DNA from: Modicisalibacter xianhensis
Lineage (GTDB): Bacteria > Pseudomonadota > Gammaproteobacteria > Pseudomonadales > Halomonadaceae
NCBI RefSeq assembly: GCF_900113605.1
Contig: NZ_FOPY01000012.1
Location: forward strand, 1-58,479
Direction of reading: 5' to 3'
Length of the DNA: 58,479 bases
Shown here: positions 1-8,145 of the stretch, piece after piece
Numbering within the stretch: position 1 is the stretch's first letter
How the letters are laid out: each line of letters opens with the position of its first letter
Made by a program: the position numbers and the translations under genes
The notes under the pieces: generated by a model
Databases searched by the model: none
The model's input: the letters and a program-made list of their open reading frames with translations, nothing else
What the model was told of the DNA's origin: nothing

Positions 1-716
1 TTGCCGGACAGGTGCGCCAGCACGTAGCGCCGCGAATCCACCGCCGGGATCGCCGCGTTGTGCGGCAACGACGTGCCCAGCGACTCGGCCATGCAGGCCA
101 TGGTCGAGGCGGTGCCCATGGTGTTGCAGGTGCCGGCGGAGCGCGACATGCCGGCCTCGGCGGCCATGAACTCGTGGATCGAGATCTTGCCGGCCTTGAC
201 CTGCTCGGAGAGCTGCCAGACCACGGTGCCCGAGCCGATGTCCTTGCCCTCGTGCTTGCCGTTGAGCATCGGCCCGCCGGTGACCACGATGGTCGGGATG
301 TCGCAACTCGCCGCGCCCATCAACAGCGCCGGGGTGGTCTTGTCGCAGCCGACCAGCAGCACCACGGCGTCCAGCGGGTTGCCGCGGATCGCCTCCTCGA
401 CGTCCATGCTCGCCAGGTTGCGGGTGAACATCGCGGTGGGGCGCAGGTTGGACTCGCCGTTGGAGAACACCGGGAACTCCACCGGGTAGCCGCCGGCCTC
501 GAGCACGCCCTTCTTGACGTGCTCGGCGATCTTGCGGAAGTGCGCGTTGCAGGGAGTAAGCTCCGACCAGGTGTTGCAGATGCCGATGATCGGCTTGCCC
601 TGGAACTCGTGGTCGGGAATGCCCTGGTTCTTCATCCAGCTGCGGTACATGAAGCCGTTCTTGTCGGCGCTGCCGAACCAGGCGGCGCTGCGAAGTTGGC
701 GTTTTCCATTAGTCAT
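1..716 (-). CDS. L-arabinonate dehydratase (IlvD/Edd family), C-terminus beyond window edge
   Basis: N-terminal 238 residues of an IlvD/Edd dehydratase, expected to convert L-arabinonate to 2-keto-3-deoxy-L-arabinonate in the non-phosphorylative L-arabinose pathway. The protein shows the three cysteines that bind the Fe-S cluster in this family: C47 (GICNTW), C124 in GCDKTTP (K126 is the usual carbamylated, metal-binding lysine) and C197 in SAGTCNTMGT. From memory it resembles Rhizobium L-arabinonate dehydratase more than IlvD or Edd, and the neighbouring arabinose importer and dehydrogenase support that substrate. The ATG at 716 is the start; 155 bases separate it from araH upstream. The frame stays open to base 1, so the gene is cut by the window, not truncated. 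Another pentonate or hexonate substrate cannot be excluded. Confidence 0.87.
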   Translation of the reverse strand, partial: MTNGKRQLRSAAWFGSADKNGFMYRSWMKNQGIPDHEFQGKPIIGICNTWSELTPCNAHFRKIAEHVKKGVLEAGGYPVEFPVFSNGESNLRPTAMFTRNLASMDVEEAIRGNPLDAVVLLVGCDKTTPALLMGAASCDIPTIVVTGGPMLNGKHEGKDIGSGTVVWQLSEQVKAGKISIHEFMAAEAGMSRSAGTCNTMGTASTMACMAESLGTSLPHNAAIPAVDSRRYVLAHLSG

Positions 717-871
717 AAAAGCTCCGTGTAAAATCGCTGCAGAAACCCGCGAAGGACATGAAGCACAAGGCGCACGGCGCGCAAGAGGCGAGACATAACG
801 TGTTGTTAGGCGAGCCTATGAGCACCGCGCAACGCAGTGATTCGGTCCTGCAGCCGTTTATGCAGTGATTT

Positions 872-1885
872 TCAGGCTTTCGCTCGACGGGTCTGCTTCC
901 AGCGATCAAACATCACCGCCAGCAGCAGGATCGCCCCGCGCACCAGGTACTGGTAGAAGGTCGGCACGTTGAGCAGGCCCATGGCGTTCTGCACACAGCC
1001 CATGATCAGCACCCCGACGAGCACGCCGGTAATCGACGCCACCCCGCCGGACAACGACACGCCGCCCAGCACACAGGCCGAGATCACGGCGAGTTCCAGC
1101 CCCAGCGAGGTGTTGGGATCACCCAGGCCCATGCGCGAGGTGAGCAGCACGCCAGCGATCCCGGCGACCACGCCTTGCAACGCAAACACGGTGATCTTGA
1201 GCCGGCGCACGTTGACCCCGGCCAGGCTCGCGGCCTCGGCGTTACCCCCGGTAGCCAGCACGTTGCGTCCGAAGGCGGTCATGTTGAGCAGCACGCCGAA
1301 GATCACGAAGCAGACGATCATCGTCCATACCGGCAGGGTCAGGCCCAGAAAGGACGCACTGCCCAGCTCGAAGAACCCCGGCACGGTGATCATGACCGCA
1401 TCCCCGCCGGAAGTGATGTAGGCCAGCCCGCGCACGAACTCCATGGCTGCCAGTGTGGCAATCAACGAATTGATGCCGAAGCGCGCCACCACGAAGCCGT
1501 TGAAGGCACCCACTGCACCGCCGGCGGCGACACCGCCTAGCACACCGATGACCACACTGCCCGAGGTTGAGGTAATGACTGCCGCCACGACACCGGCAAA
1601 GGCGACAATCGAGGCCACGGACAGGTCGACCTCACCCAGCGCCAGCACCATCATCATGGTCGTGGCGATGGTGCCGATCAGTGTCACCGAGAGCAGCAAG
1701 CCGACGATGTTGCGCCCGGTCAGGAAATCGGGCACCAGCACCGACAGGCCGATGAACAGCAAGATGAAGATGGCAATCAGGCCGGATGTGTCGAGCAGCG
1801 TACGCAGCGCCTTGGGCATGCCCAGGCGCCCGGCATCGCCACCGCCCTGGGCGGCCTGCGCCTTGGCGAGTTTTTCGGTAGCCAT
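872..1885 (-). CDS. araH: L-arabinose ABC transporter permease AraH
   Basis: Inner-membrane permease of the CUT2 sugar ABC importers, 337 residues (E. coli AraH is about 328). A polar N-terminus of about 33 residues is followed by repeated hydrophobic segments and the family signature ALGEVDLSVASIVAF near residue 81, the permease's interaction region. It works as a dimer with AraG and receives sugar from AraF. It lies 25 bases downstream of araG on the same strand, and GAGG precedes the ATG by 8 bases. Family membership is clear; arabinose as substrate rests on the adjacent AraF and the catabolic genes. Confidence 0.93.
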   Translation of the reverse strand: MATEKLAKAQAAQGGGDAGRLGMPKALRTLLDTSGLIAIFILLFIGLSVLVPDFLTGRNIVGLLLSVTLIGTIATTMMMVLALGEVDLSVASIVAFAGVVAAVITSTSGSVVIGVLGGVAAGGAVGAFNGFVVARFGINSLIATLAAMEFVRGLAYITSGGDAVMITVPGFFELGSASFLGLTLPVWTMIVCFVIFGVLLNMTAFGRNVLATGGNAEAASLAGVNVRRLKITVFALQGVVAGIAGVLLTSRMGLGDPNTSLGLELAVISACVLGGVSLSGGVASITGVLVGVLIMGCVQNAMGLLNVPTFYQYLVRGAILLLAVMFDRWKQTRRAKA

Positions 1886-1910
1886 GGTCGGGTCCTCTTT
1901 TGATAACGGG

Positions 1911-3404
1911 TCAGGCCGGCAGCGCCAGGCCCAGGAGTCGTTCGGGAGTGGCCTCGTCGCGAGGCACGATGTCGATCAGTTCGCCGTCGCGCATCACGCC
2001 AATGCGATCGCAGATCGAACTGACCTCGGCGAGGTCGCTGGAAATCACAACCACGCTCTTGCCCTGTTCGGCCAGGTCATAGAGCAGCGAATAGATATCG
2101 CGACGGGCGCCGACGTCGATGCCGCGGGTCGGCTCGTCCATCACGAACAGTTCGATCTCCTCTGAAAGCCAGCGCGCCAGGATGACCTTCTGCTGATTGC
2201 CGCCCGATAGGGTGCTGATGCGGGTGCGAGGGCCCGGGGTCTTGATGCTTAGTTGGCGAATATAGTCGTTGGCGTTGGCGACTTCCCGCGAGGGGTTACG
2301 GAACACGCCCCAGCGCCGGAAGAAGCGCCGGCAACTGATGTTGAGATTGTCGGCGACGCTGGCCACCGGAAAGATACCCTGTGACTTGCGATCCTCGGGG
2401 CACATGGCAATCCCGGCACGAATGGCCGCATGCGGGCTGTCGAAACGGCACTCTTCACCCGCAAAACGTACCGTACCCTCGCTGGCCTTCTCGACACCGC
2501 AGACCAGGCGCATCAGTTCACTGCGCCCGGCCCCGACCAGCCCGAAAAGGCCAAGTACCTCGCCACGCCGGACTTCGAAGCTGACCGGCTTGCGCACGCC
2601 ACGCCCGAGCAGGCCCTCGACGCGCATCAGCGGCTCGCCTGACTGGCGCGGCCGGTAGCCGTAGACATCCTCGATCTCGCGACCGACCATCTCACTGACC
2701 AGCGTGTCGTTATCGAGCCCATCGAGGGATTCATGGGTACGGATGTGCTGCCCGTCACGGAACACAGTGACGGCGTCGCACATCTCGAAGACTTCTTCCA
2801 TGCGATGAGTGACGTAGAGCACCACCCGCCCTTCGTCGCGCAGGCGCGCCACGATGCGCTTGAGATGGCGTGTCTCTTGCACCGAGAGACTGCTGGTAGG
2901 CTCGTCGAAGGCAATGATTCGCGCATCGCGCAGCAGCGCCCGGCCGATCTCGATCATCTGCTGCTGGCCGATCGACAAGTCACGCACCTTGGTCGAAGGG
3001 TGAATGCCTTCCTCGCCCAGGTCGCGCAGTACCTTGACGGCACGTTCGCGCAACTCGCGACGATCGATGAAGCCTCGCCGCTCGGGCAACTGGCCAAGTA
3101 GCAGGTTTTCTGCCACCGACAGGTTGGGCGACAGGGTCAGCTCCTGGTAGATGATGGCGATGCCCTGGGCCAAGGCTTCACGTGCGTTGGCGAAGACATG
3201 CCGTTCGCCGTCGATCCACAGTGCTCCGGCCGTGACCTTGTTGACGCCACTGAGCACCTTGAGCAGCGTCGACTTGCCGGCACCGTTCTCGCCCATCAGG
3301 GCATGCACCTCGCCTGCCTTGACGCCGAAACTGACACCATCGAGCGCGCGCACGCCGGGAAACTCGACGGTGATACCGTCGACTCGAAGATAGGGTTCGC
3401 TCAT
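1911..3404 (-). CDS. araG: L-arabinose ABC transporter ATP-binding protein AraG
   Basis: Cytoplasmic ATPase of the arabinose importer, 497 residues (E. coli AraG 504), with two fused ABC domains as in all CUT2 systems. The first domain has Walker A GENGAGKST (about residues 38-46), signature LSIGQQQM and Walker B IIAFDEPTSS. The second has a degenerate P-loop, GLVGAGRSE, with signature LSGGNQQK and Walker B FVMDEPTRG. GGAG lies 8 bases before the ATG. The gene sits between araF and araH, so araFGH form one leftward operon. Confidence 0.94.
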   Translation of the reverse strand: MSEPYLRVDGITVEFPGVRALDGVSFGVKAGEVHALMGENGAGKSTLLKVLSGVNKVTAGALWIDGERHVFANAREALAQGIAIIYQELTLSPNLSVAENLLLGQLPERRGFIDRRELRERAVKVLRDLGEEGIHPSTKVRDLSIGQQQMIEIGRALLRDARIIAFDEPTSSLSVQETRHLKRIVARLRDEGRVVLYVTHRMEEVFEMCDAVTVFRDGQHIRTHESLDGLDNDTLVSEMVGREIEDVYGYRPRQSGEPLMRVEGLLGRGVRKPVSFEVRRGEVLGLFGLVGAGRSELMRLVCGVEKASEGTVRFAGEECRFDSPHAAIRAGIAMCPEDRKSQGIFPVASVADNLNISCRRFFRRWGVFRNPSREVANANDYIRQLSIKTPGPRTRISTLSGGNQQKVILARWLSEEIELFVMDEPTRGIDVGARRDIYSLLYDLAEQGKSVVVISSDLAEVSSICDRIGVMRDGELIDIVPRDEATPERLLGLALPA

Positions 3405-3470
3405 GGAATGGACTCCGCTGGAGTGAGGCAGGCCCCGTCCACGGCCGTCATGCCATGGACGGGGGAGTGC

Positions 3471-4463
3471 TTACAGGTTCAGGTCTTTGCGAACCTGTTC
3501 CCAGTTGTCGCGGGTCATCAGGGTGCCGGAAGTTTCTGTATTGGCCGGAGGCTTCTCGCCTTCGGTGATCCACTGGTAGAGGTTCTCGGCGGTCTGTTGG
3601 CCGTGCATGGTCGAGCTTACCGCCACGGTGCCATGGAAGCCGGTCGGCTTTTCGCGTGAGAACTCGGCGAACGCAGCCCCGGAGCCATTGATTCCCACCC
3701 CGATGACCTGGTCAGGACTCAGGCCGTACTGCTCGCTGGCCCGAACGCCACCCAGTACGCTCTCCTCGTTCAGCGCGTAGATCACCCAGTGCTCGTAGTC
3801 ACCATTCTTGGACAGCACCGGCGAGGCCGCCGCGAAGGCGCTGCTGGTGTCGGTGTTCTGCTGCGGGGCGTCGAAGATGTTGGATTTCTTGAACCCCGAC
3901 TCGAGCAGCGCATCGGTGGCACCGTCGGTACGCTCCTTGGCGGTGGGCAGTTCATAGTTGGTGATTCGCAGCGCAGCGACTTTTTCCGGGTCCCAGCCAC
4001 GCGCTTGCATTTCCTCGGCAATGGCGTTGCCAACCTGCTGACCGATCTTGTAACCGGACATGCCCAGGTGCGGTACGTCTTCCATGGGCTGGCCGTCAGG
4101 ACCCACAAAGCGGTCATCGACGGTCACGACCTTCATGCCGTACTGCTTGGCCCGGTTCATGATCGCCGGCCCCAGGCGCACATCGGGAGGGCAAATAATG
4201 AAGCCCTGGGCACCCTGAGAGTTGAGGTTATCGATGGCACTAAGGACTTGCTGACCATCTTCACCAGCCAGCCTGACCACCTCGAAGCCCTTCTCTTCAC
4301 CCAGTTGGGTGGCCGCTTCCTGTTCATTGATGAACCAGGCCTGCTCGGGCTTCTTGACGATGAAGCCCATCTTGACGTCATCGTCGGCGGCCTGTGCCGC
4401 ACTGAGCGAGCCCATCGCCAATCCGACGCTCAGCACCAGGCGAGAAAGATTATTGAATCGCAT
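3471..4463 (-). CDS. araF: Periplasmic L-arabinose-binding protein AraF
   Basis: Periplasmic substrate-binding protein of the importer, 330 residues. A signal peptide ends near residue 25 (AAQA before ADDD). The mature part aligns from memory along its whole length with E. coli AraF, sharing KPEQAWF, the VDD in VVTVDDRF, GWD, ALNEESVLGGVRA, IGVGINGSG and a TGF(H/Y)G stretch, the last three being around the sugar pocket. The AGGAG Shine-Dalgarno is 9 bases before the ATG. It is the first gene of the leftward araFGH unit and is preceded by 297 AT-richer bases that must hold its promoter. Confidence 0.94.
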   Translation of the reverse strand: MRFNNLSRLVLSVGLAMGSLSAAQAADDDVKMGFIVKKPEQAWFINEQEAATQLGEEKGFEVVRLAGEDGQQVLSAIDNLNSQGAQGFIICPPDVRLGPAIMNRAKQYGMKVVTVDDRFVGPDGQPMEDVPHLGMSGYKIGQQVGNAIAEEMQARGWDPEKVAALRITNYELPTAKERTDGATDALLESGFKKSNIFDAPQQNTDTSSAFAAASPVLSKNGDYEHWVIYALNEESVLGGVRASEQYGLSPDQVIGVGINGSGAAFAEFSREKPTGFHGTVAVSSTMHGQQTAENLYQWITEGEKPPANTETSGTLMTRDNWEQVRKDLNL

Positions 4464-4760
4464 CAGGCATGTCTCCTTGCCTTGAGGGCATTGTTGTTTT
4501 CGTCGTCAACGCGTCATGTCGTCGTCGATACGTAGAAGACATTAGGGTCTTGCCCGATAACCCACCAATATGCCTTTACCGAATGCAACATATCGATATT
4601 TATATCATTCACCCCAAAAGCCTGTTGTCATGCGGCAGCAACGCTATTTTCAGAAAGTTAGCCATGCGACTAAAGTCTTCTTAGCCTTTAGGTGGGCCTA
4701 AAAAAGCCGGTGGCATAAAGCGCACCGGCACAAATAAAGGAAAAGCTCATAATCGCTATT
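4464..4760 (-). promoter_or_regulatory. araF upstream region (with galM terminator at its left side)
   Basis: Non-coding, clearly AT-richer than its surroundings. The minus strand carries the AT-rich palindrome GATATAAATATC (4599-4610), which could be a -10 region or part of an operator, but I find no convincing -35 element at a proper distance. The galM terminator lies at 4700-4729. The araF promoter and any site for the neighbouring LysR regulator must lie here. Confidence 0.45.
4700..4729 (-). terminator. Rho-independent terminator of galM
   Basis: On the minus strand a 7-base perfect stem GCCGGTG/CACCGGC (4706-4712 with 4723-4729, 10-base loop) is followed directly by six T. It lies 32 bases after the galM stop, so galM and araF are probably separate transcripts. 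Confidence 0.8.
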
Positions 4761-5948
4761 TTACAGGCCGTTTCGGGTAGAAAAGCGATATACCGTGTGG
4801 GATCGATAGGTTTCTCCCGGATTCAATATCGTCGATGGAAAAGACTCCTGGTTAGGAGAATCAGGGAAATGCTGCGTTTCCAGGGCGAACCCAGAGCGAT
4901 GCTCGTAATCCGAACCTTGCTTTCCGCTTAAGCTGCCATCAAGGAAATTGCCCGAATAGAATTGCAATCCCGGCTCGGTGGTTTCCACCTCGAGAAGGCG
5001 ACCGCTATCCGGTTCCCAGACTCGCGCTGCCATCACCAACTCCTCGCTCTGTGGCGCTTCACGCTTGAGTACGAAGTTATGGTCGTAACCCTTGCCCCGG
5101 AGAAGTTGTTGATTGTCCTGCTCAATACGCTCACCGATCGGTGTCGGCTCGGTAAAGTCGAACGGTGTCCCGTCAACGGGGCGGATTTCACCGGTGGGAA
5201 TCAGCATATCGTCCACCGGCGTAAACGCCTCGGCGTTAATCATCAGATAGTGATCGAGGATGCTGCCGCTGCCTTCGCCATCAAGGTTGAAATAGCTGTG
5301 TTGGGTCAAATTGACCGGCGTCGGTTTCGTCGTCGTGGCGCGATAGACAATATCCAGTTCATCAGACTCAGTCAGGGTATAGGTTACTTCGGTTTCCAGC
5401 TTGCCAGGATACCCCTCCTCTCCATCGGGGCTAATGTATGAAAGGATGACACCAACGCCGTTTTGATTCTCGGAAGGCTTGGCATCCCAAAGCACCTTGT
5501 CAAATCCTTGGTCGCCGCCGTGAAGATGATTGCTGCCATCGTTGGTTGCCAACTGGTAGGTCGTGCCATCCAGGCTGAATTCACCCCCGGCAATGCGATT
5601 GCCATAGCGGCCAATGAGGGCACCGAAGTAGGGATTGGCCTTTCGATAGGCGTCCGAAAGGTAACCTTCCAGGGAGTCGAAGCCCAGCACGATATCCTCA
5701 AAATTTCCCTGAGCATCGGGTGTTTTCAACGATACGATGATGCCACCATAATTGATGATTCGCATCGTGATGCCATTGGCATTGGTGAGTCGGTACACAT
5801 CAACGGTTCTACCGTCGGGAAGCTGGCCGAACGTCGATTTTTCGACACCCGGTACCGCACTGTTATCATCGCTGGCCTGCGCTACGCTTAGCATGCTAGC
5901 TAAGCCTGCCGTCACTGCCAGCAAGGGAAAGGTCGAGGATCTTGGCAT
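4761..5948 (-). CDS. galM: Exported aldose 1-epimerase (mutarotase)
   Basis: Interconverts alpha and beta anomers of aldoses. 395 residues; GalM motifs are clear: GRYGNRI, NDGSNHLHGG (catalytic histidine region), TQHSYFNLDG (second histidine) and a C-terminal ALETQHFPDSPN holding the catalytic glutamate. A signal peptide (MPRSSTFPLLAV..., cut near A25 in SVAQA/SDD) places it in the periplasm, unlike cytoplasmic E. coli GalM. An in-frame TTG lies two codons further upstream, but the GGAG is only 2 bases from it and 8 bases from the ATG at 5948, so I chose the ATG. Its base composition is visibly lower in G+C (near half) than araG or the downstream genes, suggesting separate acquisition. Placed next to the importer, it would supply AraF with the preferred anomer. 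Confidence 0.92.
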   Translation of the reverse strand: MPRSSTFPLLAVTAGLASMLSVAQASDDNSAVPGVEKSTFGQLPDGRTVDVYRLTNANGITMRIINYGGIIVSLKTPDAQGNFEDIVLGFDSLEGYLSDAYRKANPYFGALIGRYGNRIAGGEFSLDGTTYQLATNDGSNHLHGGDQGFDKVLWDAKPSENQNGVGVILSYISPDGEEGYPGKLETEVTYTLTESDELDIVYRATTTKPTPVNLTQHSYFNLDGEGSGSILDHYLMINAEAFTPVDDMLIPTGEIRPVDGTPFDFTEPTPIGERIEQDNQQLLRGKGYDHNFVLKREAPQSEELVMAARVWEPDSGRLLEVETTEPGLQFYSGNFLDGSLSGKQGSDYEHRSGFALETQHFPDSPNQESFPSTILNPGETYRSHTVYRFSTRNGL

Positions 5949-6006
5949 GAACAAGGCTCCTGTTTGCCAATCATGTCTTGTTGGTTATTACCGGTTCTTT
6001 TGTTGC

Positions 6007-6030
6007 CCGGGGAGCGTCGACGCTCCCCGG
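6007..6030. promoter_or_regulatory. Perfect 24-base palindrome in the galM / LysR divergent region
   Basis: Twelve-base arms CCGGGGAGCGTC and their exact complement meet without a spacer, giving a self-complementary 24-mer followed on the plus strand by CTTTTACC. It lies between two divergent genes, 59 bases from the galM ATG and 79 from the LysR ATG. It could be an operator or a transcript hairpin; the T-run is too short to call it a terminator. Confidence 0.5.
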
Positions 6031-6108
6031 CTTTTACCGTAGACGGCAAGGGTTGACCTCACTAATCACTCTATTGACAAGAACAGATACCACAATGGCT
6101 ATTGATCC

Positions 6109-7086
6109 ATGACCAGAAAGCAGACGATGGGGGCGCTACCGCCCGACTGGTTCCTTCGCGTAAGACTAAAGTTACGCCACTTGCAGTTATTCCTTGCCCT
6201 GGACGAGCACCGCAATCTCCACCGTGCTGCGGCCAGCTTGTCGATGAGCCAGCCGGCGGCCTCGAAGCTGCTCGGCGATCTCGAGAATCAGTTGGGTGTG
6301 GCCCTGTTCGACCGCCATTCACGCGGGGTCACACCCAACTGGTACGGCGAGATCATGGTGCGTCACGCTCGCAGCATTCTTTCCGAACTGCACCACACCG
6401 GTGACGAACTCAACGCTCTGCGCGAAGGCAACGCCGGCGTGGTCTCGGTGGGTACGGTCATGGCACCCGCCGTGACTCTGCTGACCAGTGCCATCGAGCG
6501 CGTGCATCGTGACCTGCCGGGACTCAAGGTTCGCGTCGATGTGGATGTCAGCAAGGCGCTGATCCCGCGCCTTCTGGAAGGCGAGTTCGATTTCGCCATT
6601 ACCCGCATACCGGAGGGGTTTTCCACGGAGCATTTCGTGTTCGAGGAAATCGGTGAGGAGGAAATCTGTTTCGTCTGCCGAGAGGGACATCCGCTGGCGG
6701 GCAAGACGCAGCCGACCCTGGCGGACATGGTGGTCTATCCATGGTCGCTCCAGCCCCCGGGGGCGCTGATGCGTCAGCGGGTCGAGCACCTGCTGATGCA
6801 GCACGACATCGAAGCACCGGACAGGATCGTGGATACGCCCGATGTCCTGGTCTCGCTGGCCCTGGTGGCCAAGTCGGATACCCTGACAGTCACCACGCGG
6901 CAGGTGGCTGACCTGCTGTGCGCGCCACAGCGATTTCGCATCCTGCCTTTCACCGAGACGCTGAGCGTCCAGCCCTATGGACTGGTCAGCCTGCGCAAGC
7001 AGCGCCTGTCGCCCGGCGCCGGCGCGCTGATGAGCACTTTGCGCGAGATTATTGCCCACCAGCGCCAGTTGGCCATTTCCGGCTAG
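6109..7086 (+). CDS. LysR-type regulator, probably of the arabinose cluster (GbpR-like)
   Basis: 325 residues. The N-terminal winged helix-turn-helix (about residues 20-80: LRHLQLFLALDEHRNLHRAA, then MSQPAASKLLGDLENQLG and LFDRHSRGV) and the C-terminal effector-binding domain are typical of the LysR family. The style resembles GbpR-like regulators, which control sugar-binding-protein genes in Azospirillum and Agrobacterium. It diverges from galM and converges on the arabinose dehydrogenase with only 6 bases between stops, so regulation of the cluster is the natural inference. No AraC-type regulator is seen here. The ATG at 6109 has no clear Shine-Dalgarno; an alternative ATG is at 6127. Confidence 0.85.
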   Translation: MTRKQTMGALPPDWFLRVRLKLRHLQLFLALDEHRNLHRAAASLSMSQPAASKLLGDLENQLGVALFDRHSRGVTPNWYGEIMVRHARSILSELHHTGDELNALREGNAGVVSVGTVMAPAVTLLTSAIERVHRDLPGLKVRVDVDVSKALIPRLLEGEFDFAITRIPEGFSTEHFVFEEIGEEEICFVCREGHPLAGKTQPTLADMVVYPWSLQPPGALMRQRVEHLLMQHDIEAPDRIVDTPDVLVSLALVAKSDTLTVTTRQVADLLCAPQRFRILPFTETLSVQPYGLVSLRKQRLSPGAGALMSTLREIIAHQRQLAISG

Positions 7087-7092
7087 GCCTGA

Positions 7093-8025
7093 TCAGCCCT
7101 CGTCGTGGAAGGCCGCTACCGTCTCGCGACGCCCCAGCAGGAAGGCGTCGGCGACATGGCGTAGCGGCGCCACGTCGACGTCGCTCTCGCGACGGGCAAC
7201 GAGCTCGGCAAAACGCGCGTAGAGCCCCGGATATTCCTGCTCCGGTGCCTCGTGCTCCAACTGGTCATCGACGAACATCTGGCTGCCACCCTTGCGCAGG
7301 GCCAGGTTGCCCTCATCGGTCTCAATGTGGATATCCCAGGTCTGGGGGCCGGTCTGCAGGAAATCGAGATCCGCTGTGATTGGCGTATCCTGGCTATCAC
7401 TGAAGTACAGGTTGGCGGCGATGGGCGCCTGGCAGTTCTCGGGGAACTGGAGCGTACCCTCGTGCAGGAAAAAGCGACGCGGCAGGATTGCAGTGACGAT
7501 CGACAGCGCATTAATGGCGGGATCGAACACGCCCATGCCGCCCGGCTCCCAGATCCAGCGCTGGCCTGGGTGCCAGACGCGCACGTCCTCCTTCCACTCG
7601 ATATGGACCTTGCGGATTCGGCGCGAGGCCAGCCACTGCCGGGCGGGCTCGACTGCCGGGGCATACCGTGAATGCCAGGTCGCGAACAGGCTGCCCGGCG
7701 AGCTCTCGGCCAGTTGCGCCAGGTCCTCGACCTCGCTCAGCGTGGCACCTGGGGGTTTTTCCAGCATCACGTGCTTTCCGGCACGTAGCGCCTGGCGGGC
7801 CTGACCGTAACGCACGGTGGGCGGCGTGCACAGCGAGACGGCGTCGAGTTCAGGCATGGCTTCCAGCATTTCCTCGAGCGTCGCGAAACTGGCGACGCCC
7901 TCCTGGGAGGCGTTGCGGCTGGCCACGGCGACGAGGTCGAAGTCGGGATTGGCCGCCAGGGCGGGCAGGTGCTGGTCGCGGGCAATCTTGCCCAGTCCGA
8001 CGATACCGATCTTGATGGGGGGCAT
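7093..8025 (-). CDS. L-arabinose 1-dehydrogenase (Gfo/Idh/MocA family)
   Basis: Oxidises L-arabinose (and often D-galactose) to the 1,4-lactone with NAD(P)+, the first step of the non-phosphorylative pathway. 310 residues: Rossmann nucleotide-binding start GIVGLGKIARDQH (residues 7-19), the conserved EKPPG with catalytic K90, then WKEDVRVWHPGQRWIWEPGG in the C-terminal sugar-binding domain. From memory this is very close to the characterised Azospirillum L-arabinose 1-dehydrogenase and to Pseudomonas galactose dehydrogenase. AAGG lies upstream of the ATG at 8025. A lactonase gene is not seen in the window and may lie left of it, or hydrolysis may be spontaneous. Confidence 0.9.
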   Translation of the reverse strand: MPPIKIGIVGLGKIARDQHLPALAANPDFDLVAVASRNASQEGVASFATLEEMLEAMPELDAVSLCTPPTVRYGQARQALRAGKHVMLEKPPGATLSEVEDLAQLAESSPGSLFATWHSRYAPAVEPARQWLASRRIRKVHIEWKEDVRVWHPGQRWIWEPGGMGVFDPAINALSIVTAILPRRFFLHEGTLQFPENCQAPIAANLYFSDSQDTPITADLDFLQTGPQTWDIHIETDEGNLALRKGGSQMFVDDQLEHEAPEQEYPGLYARFAELVARRESDVDVAPLRHVADAFLLGRRETVAAFHDEG

Positions 8026-8052
8026 GTCCTGTTGCCTTGTGTGATTGAAACG

Positions 8053-8082
8053 TCACGACACCATAGCGGCCTAGCGTCGTGA
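8053..8082. promoter_or_regulatory. Inverted repeat upstream of the arabinose dehydrogenase gene
   Basis: TCACGAC at 8053-8059 and its complement GTCGTGA at 8076-8082, 16 bases apart, lie 28-57 bases before the dehydrogenase ATG. The position suits a regulator site, but the arms are short and no protein can be assigned. Confidence 0.35.
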
Positions 8083-8145
8083 GAACCAATAACTGTTCCG
8101 CCATGCGTTCATGACGGAATCGCTATCGCTTCGATGGCGCTGGCG

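Noticed and set aside
834-870. Nine-base direct repeat GCAGTGATT (834-842 and 862-870) near the araH stop as an attachment site.
   Set aside because: Short, no integrase or element boundary nearby; chance is the simpler explanation.
6074-6103. TTGACA at 6074-6079 as the -35 of the arabinose LysR gene promoter.
   Set aside because: No acceptable -10 lies 16-18 bases downstream before the ATG at 6109.
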